Shown piece by piece: positions 1-10,282 of a stretch of 64,000 nucleotides of DNA. The translations under genes and the position numbers were made by a program. This DNA comes from Bacteriovoracaceae bacterium. GTDB taxonomy: Bacteria > Bdellovibrionota > Bacteriovoracia > Bacteriovoracales > Bacteriovoracaceae. Each line of letters starts with the position of its first letter. Position 1 is the first letter of the stretch. The stretch is from NCBI GenBank assembly GCA_947441615.1, contig CANEUH010000002.1:124001-188000 (forward strand), written 5' to 3'. Below the pieces are notes generated by a model, which had not been told where the DNA came from, made no database searches, and saw only the letters and a list, made by a program, of their open reading frames with translations.

Positions 1-1597
1 CGCCTTGAGAGTATTCCGCCCAACGTCTTTGAATAATTTTCTTCTTTTTATTTTTAGTATAAAGCATCACCATCGCCCCAACACCATCAGTGTTGGATTT
101 AATCCCGTTCAGGTGAACAGTAATACTCTTTCGTCCTTGAACTTTTGTGTTATTTTCAAAGAAATAAAGCCTTTGAGGGATATCGGCTTTTCTTATACTA
201 TTTTGAGAAGTTAAAAAGTCCGGCCGTCCATCTTTATTGATATCTATCTGAATAGTTCCGGTTGGGTTCACGATATCAATGCCAATCTGTGAAGCAACGT
301 TAAAGAATGCATGGGTCTCATCTTGTTCAAACAAGACTAATCTTGAATAAGGTGGAAATCCCGAATTATCCACCAGAATGTCGACCCTTCCGTCTAAATT
401 ATAGTCTGTCCAGATTCCTCGCCGATCTCCTTGATTCCATGATTCTGAATTCACATCACTCAAATACTCTGTTCTTAGAAAGTAAGGTGGATAAGTTTCT
501 TTGGAACCAGACAATACACTTGATCGATCTACAGATTCGTTATCATAAGCATGCGACAATTCGCCAACGAAAACATCCATCAGGGAATCATTATTATAAT
601 CAGCGCAGGAACTAAAAAAAGTTCTTCCCCCACCAGTCGGAATAAGACTTCCATCAGGATCAGAGGCATAATTAGAAATAGGCCCCACATCTTCGAAAAA
701 GATATCCCCGGTTCTAGATTCCTTTAAATTCATCCATAATTTATTTTTGTGCCCAGATGAAGAAGAAGTTAAAATATCAGGCCAGCCATTTTGATCAATA
801 TCACATGTGGACGCACCATAAGTAGGTTTTGCGTTTGGTGGAAACAATTGATCTGAAGACTTATCTGTTTCACCCTTTAATAAAGTGGAGACGTCTTCAA
901 ATTTACCGCGATTATTTTTAAGTAGTCGGTCTGCAACAGGAAGGTACTGATTATTTTTATTTTCAAACCAGTTCGAGACAAATAAATCAGGCCAACCATC
1001 TAGATTATAATCAATAACTGTCATACTTGAAGTTGGCTCCACCGGAACCTTGAAAGCAGTATTATCTTCGAAGAATTGAATTTTACCTTCGAGAATTTTT
1101 CCTACATAAAGTTTTAGTGGTATTTGACTAATTTCGGATCTTTGATTTAATACACCAGATATAATATCGGGAACTCTGTCTTTATTCATATCGTAAAAAA
1201 GAATAAAACTAGATTTAAAATCCACTGGCAGTGGATCATGGGACCAAGGTTCAAATTTTTTTAATATCGCAGACCATAGATAGAATTTAGGTCGGGAGTA
1301 ATAAGTTGGAAGTAAGATGAGATCAGTGTGGCCATCAAAGTTTAAATCGACAGCATTCATGCTTACTGCAAAAAGATGGCCTAGACCATATTCCAGAGTT
1401 TTATCAACAAATGTGCTGGCAGCTTTAACTGTCGGCCCATAATTAACGGTGTGAACTTTCTTTGAAAGAGAATCTAATTCTTCAGATAATCGAATTGATT
1501 CTTCGTCTACACTAAGATTTGGCCTAGACGAACAAGCTGATAGAATAAAAAAGAAAAGGCCCGCTAACGCAGGCCTTTTTGATGATTTAAAAATCAA
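1..1597 (-). CDS. FG-GAP/VCBS-repeat lipoprotein, C-terminal part beyond window start
   Basis: Hand translation of the minus strand gives an open frame with signal peptide/lipobox (..RPALAGLFFFILSACSS) and repeated Ca-binding-like motifs (DLNFDGHTDL, DMNKDRVPDI, DYNLDGWPDL, DIDQNGWPDI). Not in the ORF track because it runs off the edge. The start (TTG at 1597) is uncertain. Confidence 0.8.
   Translation of the reverse strand, partial: MIFKSSKRPALAGLFFFILSACSSRPNLSVDEESIRLSEELDSLSKKVHTVNYGPTVKAASTFVDKTLEYGLGHLFAVSMNAVDLNFDGHTDLILLPTYYSRPKFYLWSAILKKFEPWSHDPLPVDFKSSFILFYDMNKDRVPDIISGVLNQRSEISQIPLKLYVGKILEGKIQFFEDNTAFKVPVEPTSSMTVIDYNLDGWPDLFVSNWFENKNNQYLPVADRLLKNNRGKFEDVSTLLKGETDKSSDQLFPPNAKPTYGASTCDIDQNGWPDILTSSSSGHKNKLWMNLKESRTGDIFFEDVGPISNYASDPDGSLIPTGGGRTFFSSCADYNNDSLMDVFVGELSHAYDNESVDRSSVLSGSKETYPPYFLRTEYLSDVNSESWNQGDRRGIWTDYNLDGRVDILVDNSGFPPYSRLVLFEQDETHAFFNVASQIGIDIVNPTGTIQIDINKDGRPDFLTSQNSIRKADIPQRLYFFENNTKVQGRKSITVHLNGIKSNTDGVGAMVMLYTKNKKKKIIQRRWAEYSQG
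1554..1579 (-). terminator. Rho-independent terminator-like hairpin downstream of acyl-CoA dehydrogenase
   Basis: AAAAGGCC-T-GC-GTTA-GC-G-GGCCTTTT followed by CTTTTTT on the minus strand. Confidence 0.75.
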
Positions 1598-3359
1598 TGA
1601 TATCAAACCCAAATCCATCTCGCTCACTTACTGCCTTGGAGATTTTAGGAAGAAGTCTATCGTAACTAGAATTTAATCTCTTATAGTTCTTCGTAAACGC
1701 TTGGCGACTATCTCTCATAATAAGCTCTGTTAATAGGGTCACATATTCTTTATCACCATCAGAGACATCAGTTCTATTAAGAATAGATGTCGTTCTTGAG
1801 AGAACACAAAGCTGGACATAAAGCTCAATCGACATATTCGCGATTCTCATCTGGAGTAATTCATTTCCAATGATATTTTTACCAAACTTAATAATGGTAT
1901 TTTCAACAGCAATTGCAAAATCCTTAAGAGAAGTTACAAAATGGTTGCCGTGACCCTCAAGTGTGGGATGAACTTTTGTAAGAGTCTTGTTCCCAAATCT
2001 TTTACTCATTCTTTTCTTAGCAAAATCTGAAAGAATACCCACCGATTTAATCGGGTCTTGGAATGCCTTAGAAACGTCAGCAATTTTTCCTAATTCCTTA
2101 AGATCATCTGACGGTCCTTTGATACCAGAAAGTGCAGTAAAGATTCGAAGGATTTCGTTAGTTCCTTCAAAAATAAGGTTGATACGGCTATCTCTCATGA
2201 TTCTTTCATAAGGATACTCTCTCATGTAAGCATTACCGGCCGCTATTTGAGTTGCCTTATCAATTGTATCCCAAAGTTTTTCAGAACAATAAACTTTGCA
2301 AATAGCTGACTCATGAGAAAACTCACTCATCCCCTGAGTAATTTTTCCAGTCGTCATGTAAACCATTGACTCGCAAGCGTAAGTACTTGCTGCCATTGTC
2401 GCTAATTTCTCTTGGATGAGACCAAAATTATCGATCGTATTGCCAAATTGTTTTCTTGTTTTTGCCTGGGCAGTCGCCAATTTCAAAATACTTTTCATCC
2501 CGCCCACAGATCCAGATCCTAAAGATAAGCGTCCAGTATTAAGAACATTCATCGCAATCTTAAAACCTTTACCTGGCTCGCCTATTATATTAGAAGCAGG
2601 AACTTTGACGTTATCAAAGTAAACAGCACGGGTTTCAGACGCCCGAATTCCCATTTTGTCTTCTTTTTCACCGAAAGAAATACCTTCTCTTTCTTTTTCT
2701 ACAATAAAGCAGGATATTTTTTCAACTTTTTGTCCGTTTTCCTCATGTTCTGTTTTTGCAAAAACAGAATAGAATCCAGCTAATCCACCATTGGTAATCC
2801 ATAATTTCTGGCCATTAATGGTATAAGTATTATCACTATTTTTTACAGCTTTGGTTTTGATTGAATAAGCATCCGACCCTGAACCTGGTTCAGTTAAACA
2901 AAAAGCTGCAAAAACTTCACCAGAAGCGAGTTTAGGAAGCCAGAATTTTTTTTGCTCTTCATTTCCCTCATTTATAAGCGCCTTATAGCCGATTGATTGG
3001 TGGGCCCCAAGAGTCGTGGCAATAGCACCATCAATTCCTGCGACTTGAGAAAAGACTCTCGCATATAGAGTTGTATCTAATCCGAGGCCACCGTACTCCT
3101 CTTCCACTCCCAAACCACAAAGTCCCAATCCGGCTAAACCATCAAGAACTTCTTTCGGAATTTTAGCTTCCTTATCAAATTTTGCTGAATCTATACTCGA
3201 CTGTGCGAATTTATCAACGGCATCAACCATCGCCTTCGCCATCTCTATCTGATTTTCAGAAAAATTTGGAAAAGGAAAGACCTCATCCTCTAGGACTTCT
3301 CCATAAAACATGTGTTTAACAATAGATGGAATTTCTTTAGAACCTTCATTAGCTGACAT
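1587..3359 (-). CDS. acyl-CoA dehydrogenase family protein
   Basis: 590 aa with acyl-CoA DH motifs (AFCLTEPGSGSDAYSIKTKA, LWITNGG, QFGNTIDNFGLIQEKLA, IFEGTNEILRI). Confidence 0.95.
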   Translation of the reverse strand: MSANEGSKEIPSIVKHMFYGEVLEDEVFPFPNFSENQIEMAKAMVDAVDKFAQSSIDSAKFDKEAKIPKEVLDGLAGLGLCGLGVEEEYGGLGLDTTLYARVFSQVAGIDGAIATTLGAHQSIGYKALINEGNEEQKKFWLPKLASGEVFAAFCLTEPGSGSDAYSIKTKAVKNSDNTYTINGQKLWITNGGLAGFYSVFAKTEHEENGQKVEKISCFIVEKEREGISFGEKEDKMGIRASETRAVYFDNVKVPASNIIGEPGKGFKIAMNVLNTGRLSLGSGSVGGMKSILKLATAQAKTRKQFGNTIDNFGLIQEKLATMAASTYACESMVYMTTGKITQGMSEFSHESAICKVYCSEKLWDTIDKATQIAAGNAYMREYPYERIMRDSRINLIFEGTNEILRIFTALSGIKGPSDDLKELGKIADVSKAFQDPIKSVGILSDFAKKRMSKRFGNKTLTKVHPTLEGHGNHFVTSLKDFAIAVENTIIKFGKNIIGNELLQMRIANMSIELYVQLCVLSRTTSILNRTDVSDGDKEYVTLLTELIMRDSRQAFTKNYKRLNSSYDRLLPKISKAVSERDGFGFDIIDF

Positions 3360-3432
3360 ATGGCCTCTTTATATTGGTAGAACAACAAAATTATTATAAG
3401 GGTCATATGAAACAAAATACAGAACTTATAGG

Positions 3433-3461
3433 TTAGAAATGAAATTCATTTTCATTTCTAA
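3433..3461. promoter_or_regulatory. perfect 12-bp inverted repeat, candidate operator
   Basis: TTAGAAATGAAA-TTCAT-TTTCATTTCTAA in the divergent intergenic region between acyl-CoA DH and gspC. Confidence 0.5.
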
Positions 3462-3558
3462 TACCCGACCCGCAAAATCAACCTTTTTCCTGACCAAACG
3501 ACTTCAGTTTATTTCAATTTCAACGCTTGCACATCACATTAAATTTTATGACAATTAA

Positions 3559-4785
3559 TTGATGATAAATAAATTCAAAGACTTCCTAAAAACAAGATTA
3601 GGCAAAAAAAACCGGGACCTTTCTGATCAAGAAGGGGTTCCTGATAATACTAATCCGTCTAACAATTTTGAAATCTCTGATAAAACAGGTGAGACTTCTC
3701 TCGCCAACTCGCACGAATCCCTCAAAGATAAAATTTCTGGCTCTATTTCAGGATTACGATCAAAAATTTTCAAACCAAATTTAACTAATTGGAAATTGCC
3801 AGATGGACACAAGAAAAAGAAAAGCTTCGAAGGTTTGACTCTTCTTTCTCCTAATTTGACAAAAAATCTTGAACACCTCCTTTCCAGGCAAGGCAGAGAA
3901 ACAATTCACCAAGTGTCACTTGTCCTCTTAATTAGTGCTGTGACTTATTTTTTTGGAAAAACGACCGCACTTTTTTTAAAGGGGACTACACAAATAGACT
4001 CTTCTAAAACCTACAGCGTTCAAATTGACCTTGAAAAAGATTTTAATCCCTCCACACTCTCTCAAGTCAGGAGCATTAATATTTTTAGAACAAATACTGG
4101 TCTGGGCCAGAAGAAAAATGTTGCCGACACTAAATGTGAGAAGGCCCAACAAACTAGTAATCTCCCAATCAAACTCATTAATACAGTTGTTCTCCAGGAC
4201 TCAGTAAAATCTCTTGCCTCTGTGCAAGTTCGAGGAGATAGAAGTCTTCAAGAAGTGCGTGAAGGTGAGCAAATCTCAAATTTAGCTAAAATTTTTAAAA
4301 TCACTCGTCTTCAAATTTTAGTTAAGAACCTAGAGAATGGGATTTGCGAAGGCATCGAATCAGACAAGGGAAGAGAATCTCGCTCACCGATTTCAGTGAT
4401 GTCTGCTTCAAAGAGTCGTGAATTTAAAGCGAATAAAAAGATTTCTGGTATTGAGAATGATGGAAACAAATTCAGCATCTCTAAAAATTTCCTGGATGAA
4501 AAGATAAAGGATATTTCCTCTATTCTTACCCAGGCCAAAGCAATAAAAATTCAAAACCCAGATGGAACAATGTCATTCAAACTGACTGAGATGGACCCAG
4601 AAGGTCTCTTCTCTTACCTAGGCCTTCAGGATCAAGATATTATTACAAGTATTAATGGAAGACCGATCTATGACATGAATGAAGTTATGGGATTATTCGG
4701 AAGAATTAAAAATTTAGATAAGCTTCAGCTGGGTGTTAAGCGAGAAGGATCAGATTCAGTTTTAGATTATAATATAAAAAAATAA
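3559..4785 (+). CDS. gspC: type II secretion system protein C (PDZ-containing)
   Basis: Single N-terminal TM, HR-like and C-terminal PDZ-like region (GLFSYLGLQDQDIITSINGRPI); first gene of the T2SS operon. Confidence 0.85.
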   Translation: MMINKFKDFLKTRLGKKNRDLSDQEGVPDNTNPSNNFEISDKTGETSLANSHESLKDKISGSISGLRSKIFKPNLTNWKLPDGHKKKKSFEGLTLLSPNLTKNLEHLLSRQGRETIHQVSLVLLISAVTYFFGKTTALFLKGTTQIDSSKTYSVQIDLEKDFNPSTLSQVRSINIFRTNTGLGQKKNVADTKCEKAQQTSNLPIKLINTVVLQDSVKSLASVQVRGDRSLQEVREGEQISNLAKIFKITRLQILVKNLENGICEGIESDKGRESRSPISVMSASKSREFKANKKISGIENDGNKFSISKNFLDEKIKDISSILTQAKAIKIQNPDGTMSFKLTEMDPEGLFSYLGLQDQDIITSINGRPIYDMNEVMGLFGRIKNLDKLQLGVKREGSDSVLDYNIKK

Positions 4786-4797
4786 GGACGAACGGTA

Positions 4798-7326
4798 ATG
4801 AAGACAAGACGTCAGAAAAAACCATTGATGAGCTCTCTCCTTTTTGTTTCACTACTTTTGGGGAGCTATGAGGCCAAAGCCCAATTCAATAAGTACCGTT
4901 CACAGACAAGATTCAATACGACCCCTGGAGACGGAACTCCAGGATCTAGTGCAGGAAGCTCTGATGTCGATTCAATGTCTGCTGAAGATGCAGCCGCTGC
5001 TTTAAAGGCAGCTGAAAAAGTTGAAGCTGCTTCTGAATCTGAACCAGTGACTGCAAACGAATCAGACTCTGCCTTTGAGCCAGACTCTGAGGATGAGGCC
5101 AACGAATCAACGTTCGGAGATCGCCCCTCTACAGCTAAAGTTGACCCAGCTAAAACTAGTAAATATGTAAATTTAAATCCTGAAACAGCTTTTGGTCCAG
5201 AAATTGTAGAGAGCTTTGATTTTCCTGATACAGACATCATGGAAATCACTAAACACATGCAGAAGCTCACTGGAATTAACCTTATCTTAGATAAAGATGT
5301 AAAAGGTAAAGTTTCTATTATTGCTCCGACTCCTATTACTGTCGGGGATGCTTGGAAGGCCTATCTAGCTGCTCTTAATATGGCCGGTTATTCACTAATT
5401 AAAACTGGAGCCTTCTATAAAGTTATAAACGCTAGAGATATTCGCTATACTCCAACCAAAATCTATACAGGGAATTACACACCAGATACTGAGAATTATG
5501 TCATGCGTGTAATATCTCTAAAATCTGTTTCTGCTGCGGAGATTGCAAGAAATTTCAGACCCTTTATGTCACGTTATGGACGAATCATCGACATCAAGCA
5601 AACAAATACAATTATCATCGCTGACACGGGCTCAAACATTAATCGACTAGCGAAAATGGTTAAATTTCTTGATGTTCCAGGGCATGAAGAATCTCTTCAA
5701 ATTGTAAAAGTTAAAAATTCTTCAGCTCAAGAGATTGCAAAGCTTCTAGACAATATTCTTAAAGGCGGAGCAGGAGCAGCTGGTGGAAGATCGGGAACAT
5801 CGACTCCTCGATTCAGTGGAGCTGGCGGTGGAACAGAATCAACTTCTGTCATATCTAGAATTATCGCTGAGCCTAGAACAAACTCCATTATTGCTATGGC
5901 CAATGCAGAAGGTGCGAAACAATTAAGAGATCTTATCGATAAACTCGATGTAAAACTTGTCTCTTCGAGTTCGAACAGAGTTCACGTTTACTATTTAAAT
6001 TATGGTGACTCTGAGGAGTTGTCTAAAACACTTTCATCAATCGTCAGTGGTGCCACTCAAGCTGGTGCTGGCGGTGCAGCCGGTGGAGCAACTCGCTTTA
6101 GTTCATTTGGTGGTGGTTCGGGAGAAAATCCTATTTTTTCTGCTGAAGTAAAGATCACATCTGATAAAAATAATAATGCTCTCGTTGTGACTGCTTCTCC
6201 GACAGATTGGTTGACTCTAAAAGACGTGGTTAGCAGACTTGATATTCCAAGAGATCAGGTTTACGTTGAAGGCTTAATTTTAGAGGCTAACGTGTCAAAG
6301 AACAGAGCTTTTGGTGTTGAATATGTAGGAGCTTACGGTCAAGGCAATGTTGAGCGTACTGGATTCACGACGCAAACTTCTTCTACGAATGGTCTCCTTG
6401 GCCTACTTGCATCTGGAGTTCCACAATCTCTCGGAGGATTTGTCGCAGGTGTGGGCTTAGGTCCAACTAGAACAATTAGAACCACTGGACCAGGAAATAC
6501 GAGTTCAGAAGTAAAAGTGAATGCAGTGAATGCTCTCATTAAGGCAGTGGCATCTAATTCGAGTACTAATATTTTAGCAACTCCACAGATTTTGGCACTA
6601 GATAATACGGAAGCAACTTTTGAAGTTGGTGATACTGTTCAAGTGAGGAACTCTACTATTGCAACTGGCGGTATTCAAAACTTTAGTTCGACACCCCAAG
6701 AAGCCAAGCTTTCGTTAAAAATCACCCCACAAATTAATAAAGTGACGCGTTTTGTGAAATTAAAAATTAACCAAAAGATTGATGATTTTAAAGCTGGTCA
6801 AGGGGACCCTAACTCAGGGATTGGTCTTCCGACGACAACAAGAACGGCCATCACAGAAGTCATGGTTCGTGACAGAGATACGATTGCGATGGGCGGATTA
6901 CTGAGAGATAGAGAGGTTGTGACTAACAATAAAGTCCCAATCCTTGGTGATATCCCAGTTTTAGGTTGGTTGTTTAAAAACAAAAGCCGAGTTGTAGAAA
7001 AGGTAAATATTCTTTTCTTCATGACTCCCAAAATTCTTGCTCCTTACTCGAAAACGGCTTCAGTAAATACCAAAGGTGTTCTTAATAAAAGAACAGACGG
7101 TATGAAAAAAATGTTTGATGAGGACCAAACTGATCCAAATGCTAAAGTCTCCAAAGACCTTGAAGCGAAACTTGATAAGCAAATTGAAGGACCTTTGTAC
7201 GATCTCACAGATGCTGATCATTATAAGAATCTTAATAATGAAGAGATAGGCCCGGATGAAAATGCTCCGGAATACCAGACCCCTGAAACTCCGGACTACC
7301 AGGAAATAAAAAAATCGGTGCAATAA
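4798..7326 (+). CDS. gspD: type II secretion system secretin D
   Basis: 842 aa; N-domains and secretin domain (VKVNAVNALIKAVASNSSTNILATPQILALDN, VPILGDIPVLGWLFK). Confidence 0.96.
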   Translation: MKTRRQKKPLMSSLLFVSLLLGSYEAKAQFNKYRSQTRFNTTPGDGTPGSSAGSSDVDSMSAEDAAAALKAAEKVEAASESEPVTANESDSAFEPDSEDEANESTFGDRPSTAKVDPAKTSKYVNLNPETAFGPEIVESFDFPDTDIMEITKHMQKLTGINLILDKDVKGKVSIIAPTPITVGDAWKAYLAALNMAGYSLIKTGAFYKVINARDIRYTPTKIYTGNYTPDTENYVMRVISLKSVSAAEIARNFRPFMSRYGRIIDIKQTNTIIIADTGSNINRLAKMVKFLDVPGHEESLQIVKVKNSSAQEIAKLLDNILKGGAGAAGGRSGTSTPRFSGAGGGTESTSVISRIIAEPRTNSIIAMANAEGAKQLRDLIDKLDVKLVSSSSNRVHVYYLNYGDSEELSKTLSSIVSGATQAGAGGAAGGATRFSSFGGGSGENPIFSAEVKITSDKNNNALVVTASPTDWLTLKDVVSRLDIPRDQVYVEGLILEANVSKNRAFGVEYVGAYGQGNVERTGFTTQTSSTNGLLGLLASGVPQSLGGFVAGVGLGPTRTIRTTGPGNTSSEVKVNAVNALIKAVASNSSTNILATPQILALDNTEATFEVGDTVQVRNSTIATGGIQNFSSTPQEAKLSLKITPQINKVTRFVKLKINQKIDDFKAGQGDPNSGIGLPTTTRTAITEVMVRDRDTIAMGGLLRDREVVTNNKVPILGDIPVLGWLFKNKSRVVEKVNILFFMTPKILAPYSKTASVNTKGVLNKRTDGMKKMFDEDQTDPNAKVSKDLEAKLDKQIEGPLYDLTDADHYKNLNNEEIGPDENAPEYQTPETPDYQEIKKSVQ

Positions 7327-9057
7327 ATGGATGTTTTGAATCAACTCCTAGATAGTTTAGAAAGTACGAAAGAAAAGATCGGTGAGCTTTTAATTAAGAA
7401 CACCAATCTTACTCGTGCTCAATTAGAAGAAGCACTTGAACAACAGCGTAGCGATGGTGGCCTTATTGGAAATATTCTTTTACAAAGAAATTTTATCCAA
7501 CCCCATGATCTTATTAAAGCCGTTTGTCTCCAAATTGGACTTCCCTACCAGACAGAAATCAAAGTAGAAGAAATTGATCCAAACGTCATTAAAGACCTTT
7601 CAATAAATTATGCTAAACATCATGAAGTCCTTCCATGTTTAGAGACCGATTTTTCTGTAACGGTATTAATGACTGACCCATTTAATTACAATGTCGTTAA
7701 TGACCTTTCTATGATTTATAAAAAAGAAGTCAAGATCGTTTGTACGACACCTACTCGCATTCAAGATGCCATCAATCGCGTCTATGAAAAAGCAAACAGG
7801 AATATTGTCGACTCAATTGAGGACGAAGAATTTGAAGAGAATTTAGATCTTGAAGGTCCAATCGACATTCTTGATGCTACAGCAGACGAGGCCCCTGTTA
7901 TCCGGTTCGTGAACTCCATCATCTTTAGGGCCGTAAAAGAAAGAGCATCCGATATTCATATCGAACCCTACGAGCGCGAAACCGTTTATCGATTCCGAAT
8001 TAACGGTGTGATGACAGAAATTCTTCGTCAACCTAAGAAGACTCATGCCGCTGTCTCTTCTCGTATCAAAGTAATGGCAAGACTCGATATTGCAGAAAAA
8101 CGTCTCCCACAAGATGGACGTATTAAAATTAAAATTGCAGGTAAAGATATTGATATCCGTCTTTCAACGATTCCGATTCAATCAGGAGAACGCATAGTTA
8201 TGCGTATTCTCGAAAAAAATAATACTGTTTTAAAATTAGAAAATTTAGGTTTCAGAGGAAAAGTTCTTGAAGGACTCATTCAGCTTGCCGGCAGAAAGCA
8301 CGGCGTACTTTACGTAACGGGTCCAACTGGTCATGGGAAAACGACAACACTCTTTGCTTGCCTCGATAGAATAAATTCACCAGATAAAATGATCATCACA
8401 GTCGAAGATCCTGTTGAATATGAAATCGCTGGTATCTCTCAAATCCAAGTTAATCACAAAATTGATCTTTCATTTGCTGTAGCTCTTCGATCAATCCTAA
8501 GGCAGAACCCAGATGTTGTGATGGTAGGAGAAACAAGGGATAGAGAGACAGCCGAGATGGCGATTAACGCCTCCCTTACAGGTCACTTTGTTCTATCAAC
8601 TTTACATACAAACGATGCGAGCTCTGCTGCGACTCGATTAATTGATATGGGTGTGCAACCCTTTTTAATTTCTTCTTCTCTTGTGGGTGTTCTTGCCCAG
8701 CGACTTATAAGAACTCTTTGTAGTGCTTGTAAGGTAAGAACAAATTTATCTGAACACGAAAAAATTATGCTCGATGTTCAGGAAGTTGAGGACAGTGCTA
8801 CAATCTTTAAACCTGTTGGATGCCCGCGATGTGCTACGACAGGCTACTCAGGTCGAACAGTTGTTTCAGAACTCCTTTTGATTAACGATGAAATTAGAGC
8901 TCTTATCATTCAAAAAGCAGATGCTGCCACTATTAAAAGGGCAGCTGTAAAGGCCGGAATGAGAACATTACGCGGAGATGCCTTAGATAAAATTTATGAG
9001 GGCATTACTTCCGTCGAAGAAATTATACGTGCAGTAAACGAAGAAGAGACAGAGTAA
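7327..9057 (+). CDS. gspE: type II secretion system ATPase E
   Basis: Walker A GPTGHGKTTT, Asp/His boxes, tetracysteine CSAC..CPRC. Confidence 0.96.
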   Translation: MDVLNQLLDSLESTKEKIGELLIKNTNLTRAQLEEALEQQRSDGGLIGNILLQRNFIQPHDLIKAVCLQIGLPYQTEIKVEEIDPNVIKDLSINYAKHHEVLPCLETDFSVTVLMTDPFNYNVVNDLSMIYKKEVKIVCTTPTRIQDAINRVYEKANRNIVDSIEDEEFEENLDLEGPIDILDATADEAPVIRFVNSIIFRAVKERASDIHIEPYERETVYRFRINGVMTEILRQPKKTHAAVSSRIKVMARLDIAEKRLPQDGRIKIKIAGKDIDIRLSTIPIQSGERIVMRILEKNNTVLKLENLGFRGKVLEGLIQLAGRKHGVLYVTGPTGHGKTTTLFACLDRINSPDKMIITVEDPVEYEIAGISQIQVNHKIDLSFAVALRSILRQNPDVVMVGETRDRETAEMAINASLTGHFVLSTLHTNDASSAATRLIDMGVQPFLISSSLVGVLAQRLIRTLCSACKVRTNLSEHEKIMLDVQEVEDSATIFKPVGCPRCATTGYSGRTVVSELLLINDEIRALIIQKADAATIKRAAVKAGMRTLRGDALDKIYEGITSVEEIIRAVNEEETE

Positions 9058-9058
9058 T

Positions 9059-10273
9059 ATGCCAATTTATGCCTATAAGGGAATGGATCGCTCCGGAAAG
9101 GAAATCAAAAATACAATCAATGTAGAAAGCATTGTCGTTGCCAAGCAACGTGTAAAATCCATGGGCATTATGCTGATCGATATCAGAGAGCAAAAAGCCC
9201 AGGGAACATCCGGTGGAACTAGCCTACTCAGAATTGGTGGCTCTGTACCTGTAGATGATCTCGCGATGATGACAAGGCAGCTAGCAACACTCATTAAAGC
9301 AAAAATTCAAATCGTAGAGGCCCTCGCGGCACTCACTGATCAAGTAGAAAATCCAAACCTAAGATTAGTCCTTTCAGATCTTCGTCAAAAAGTGAACGAA
9401 GGAGCGAGCTTAGCGAAAGCACTACAGGATCACCCAAAAGTTTTTAACTCTATCTACGTGAACATGGTTGAGGCCGGTGAAGCATCGGGGACTCTAGAAA
9501 TAGTACTTTTAAGACTTGCTGACTTCACAGAATCTCAAGTGAAACTGAAGAATAAAATCAAAGGAGCGATGACTTATCCGGTTATCATGGCAGTCTTTGG
9601 TTTTGTCATGATGAATGTGATCTTTATTTTCGTTATACCCAAGATTGCAAAAATCTTTATCTCAATGAAAAAAGAACTTCCTCTCATTACAAAAATTTGT
9701 ATCGGAATATCAAACTTCCTTGTAGGTTATTGGTGGCTTGTGATCCTCGGAATCATTTTTTCCATCTATGCCACGATGAAGTACATCAATACAAGCAAAG
9801 GCCAATCTCAATGGCATGCTATGCAGCTTAAACTCCCTGTTCTCGGGATCCTTGTAAAGATGATTAATGTCAGTCGATTTTGCTCTACATTGGGAACCCT
9901 TATGAACTCTGGTGTTCCTATCCTTACCGCCCTGACAATTGTCAAAAATCTTATTCCAAACGTGCATATGAAAGATGCTGTTGAAAAAGCACGTCAGTCA
10001 GTCTCTGAAGGTGCCTCTTTAGCTCAACCTCTGATTCAGTGCGGTTACTTTCCAGCACTTGTGACTCACATGATTAAACTAGGAGAAAGATCAGGTGAAC
10101 TTGAACCGATGTTAAAAATCATTTCAGAAAATTATGAGGATCAAGTACAATCTAAAATCAGCGGATTAACCTCAATACTTGAACCCATCATGATGATATG
10201 CCTAGGTGTCGCCATCGGTTTTATTGTTTTTGCAGTTGTTATCCCAATGATGAACATGAACTCGCTTCGTTAA
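9059..10273 (+). CDS. gspF: type II secretion system inner membrane protein F
   Basis: 404 aa, two GspF domains (ARQLATLIKAKIQIVEAL; MIKLGERSGELEPML). Confidence 0.96.
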   Translation: MPIYAYKGMDRSGKEIKNTINVESIVVAKQRVKSMGIMLIDIREQKAQGTSGGTSLLRIGGSVPVDDLAMMTRQLATLIKAKIQIVEALAALTDQVENPNLRLVLSDLRQKVNEGASLAKALQDHPKVFNSIYVNMVEAGEASGTLEIVLLRLADFTESQVKLKNKIKGAMTYPVIMAVFGFVMMNVIFIFVIPKIAKIFISMKKELPLITKICIGISNFLVGYWWLVILGIIFSIYATMKYINTSKGQSQWHAMQLKLPVLGILVKMINVSRFCSTLGTLMNSGVPILTALTIVKNLIPNVHMKDAVEKARQSVSEGASLAQPLIQCGYFPALVTHMIKLGERSGELEPMLKIISENYEDQVQSKISGLTSILEPIMMICLGVAIGFIVFAVVIPMMNMNSLR

Positions 10274-10282
10274 GGAGAAAAT

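Noticed and set aside
5-615. Plus-strand ORFs 5-214 and 307-615
   Set aside because: Antisense to a clear minus-strand FG-GAP lipoprotein frame; no recognisable motifs.
4866-5270. 134-aa minus ORF inside gspD
   Set aside because: Antisense shadow of a confidently identified CDS, low-complexity Ser/Ala composition.
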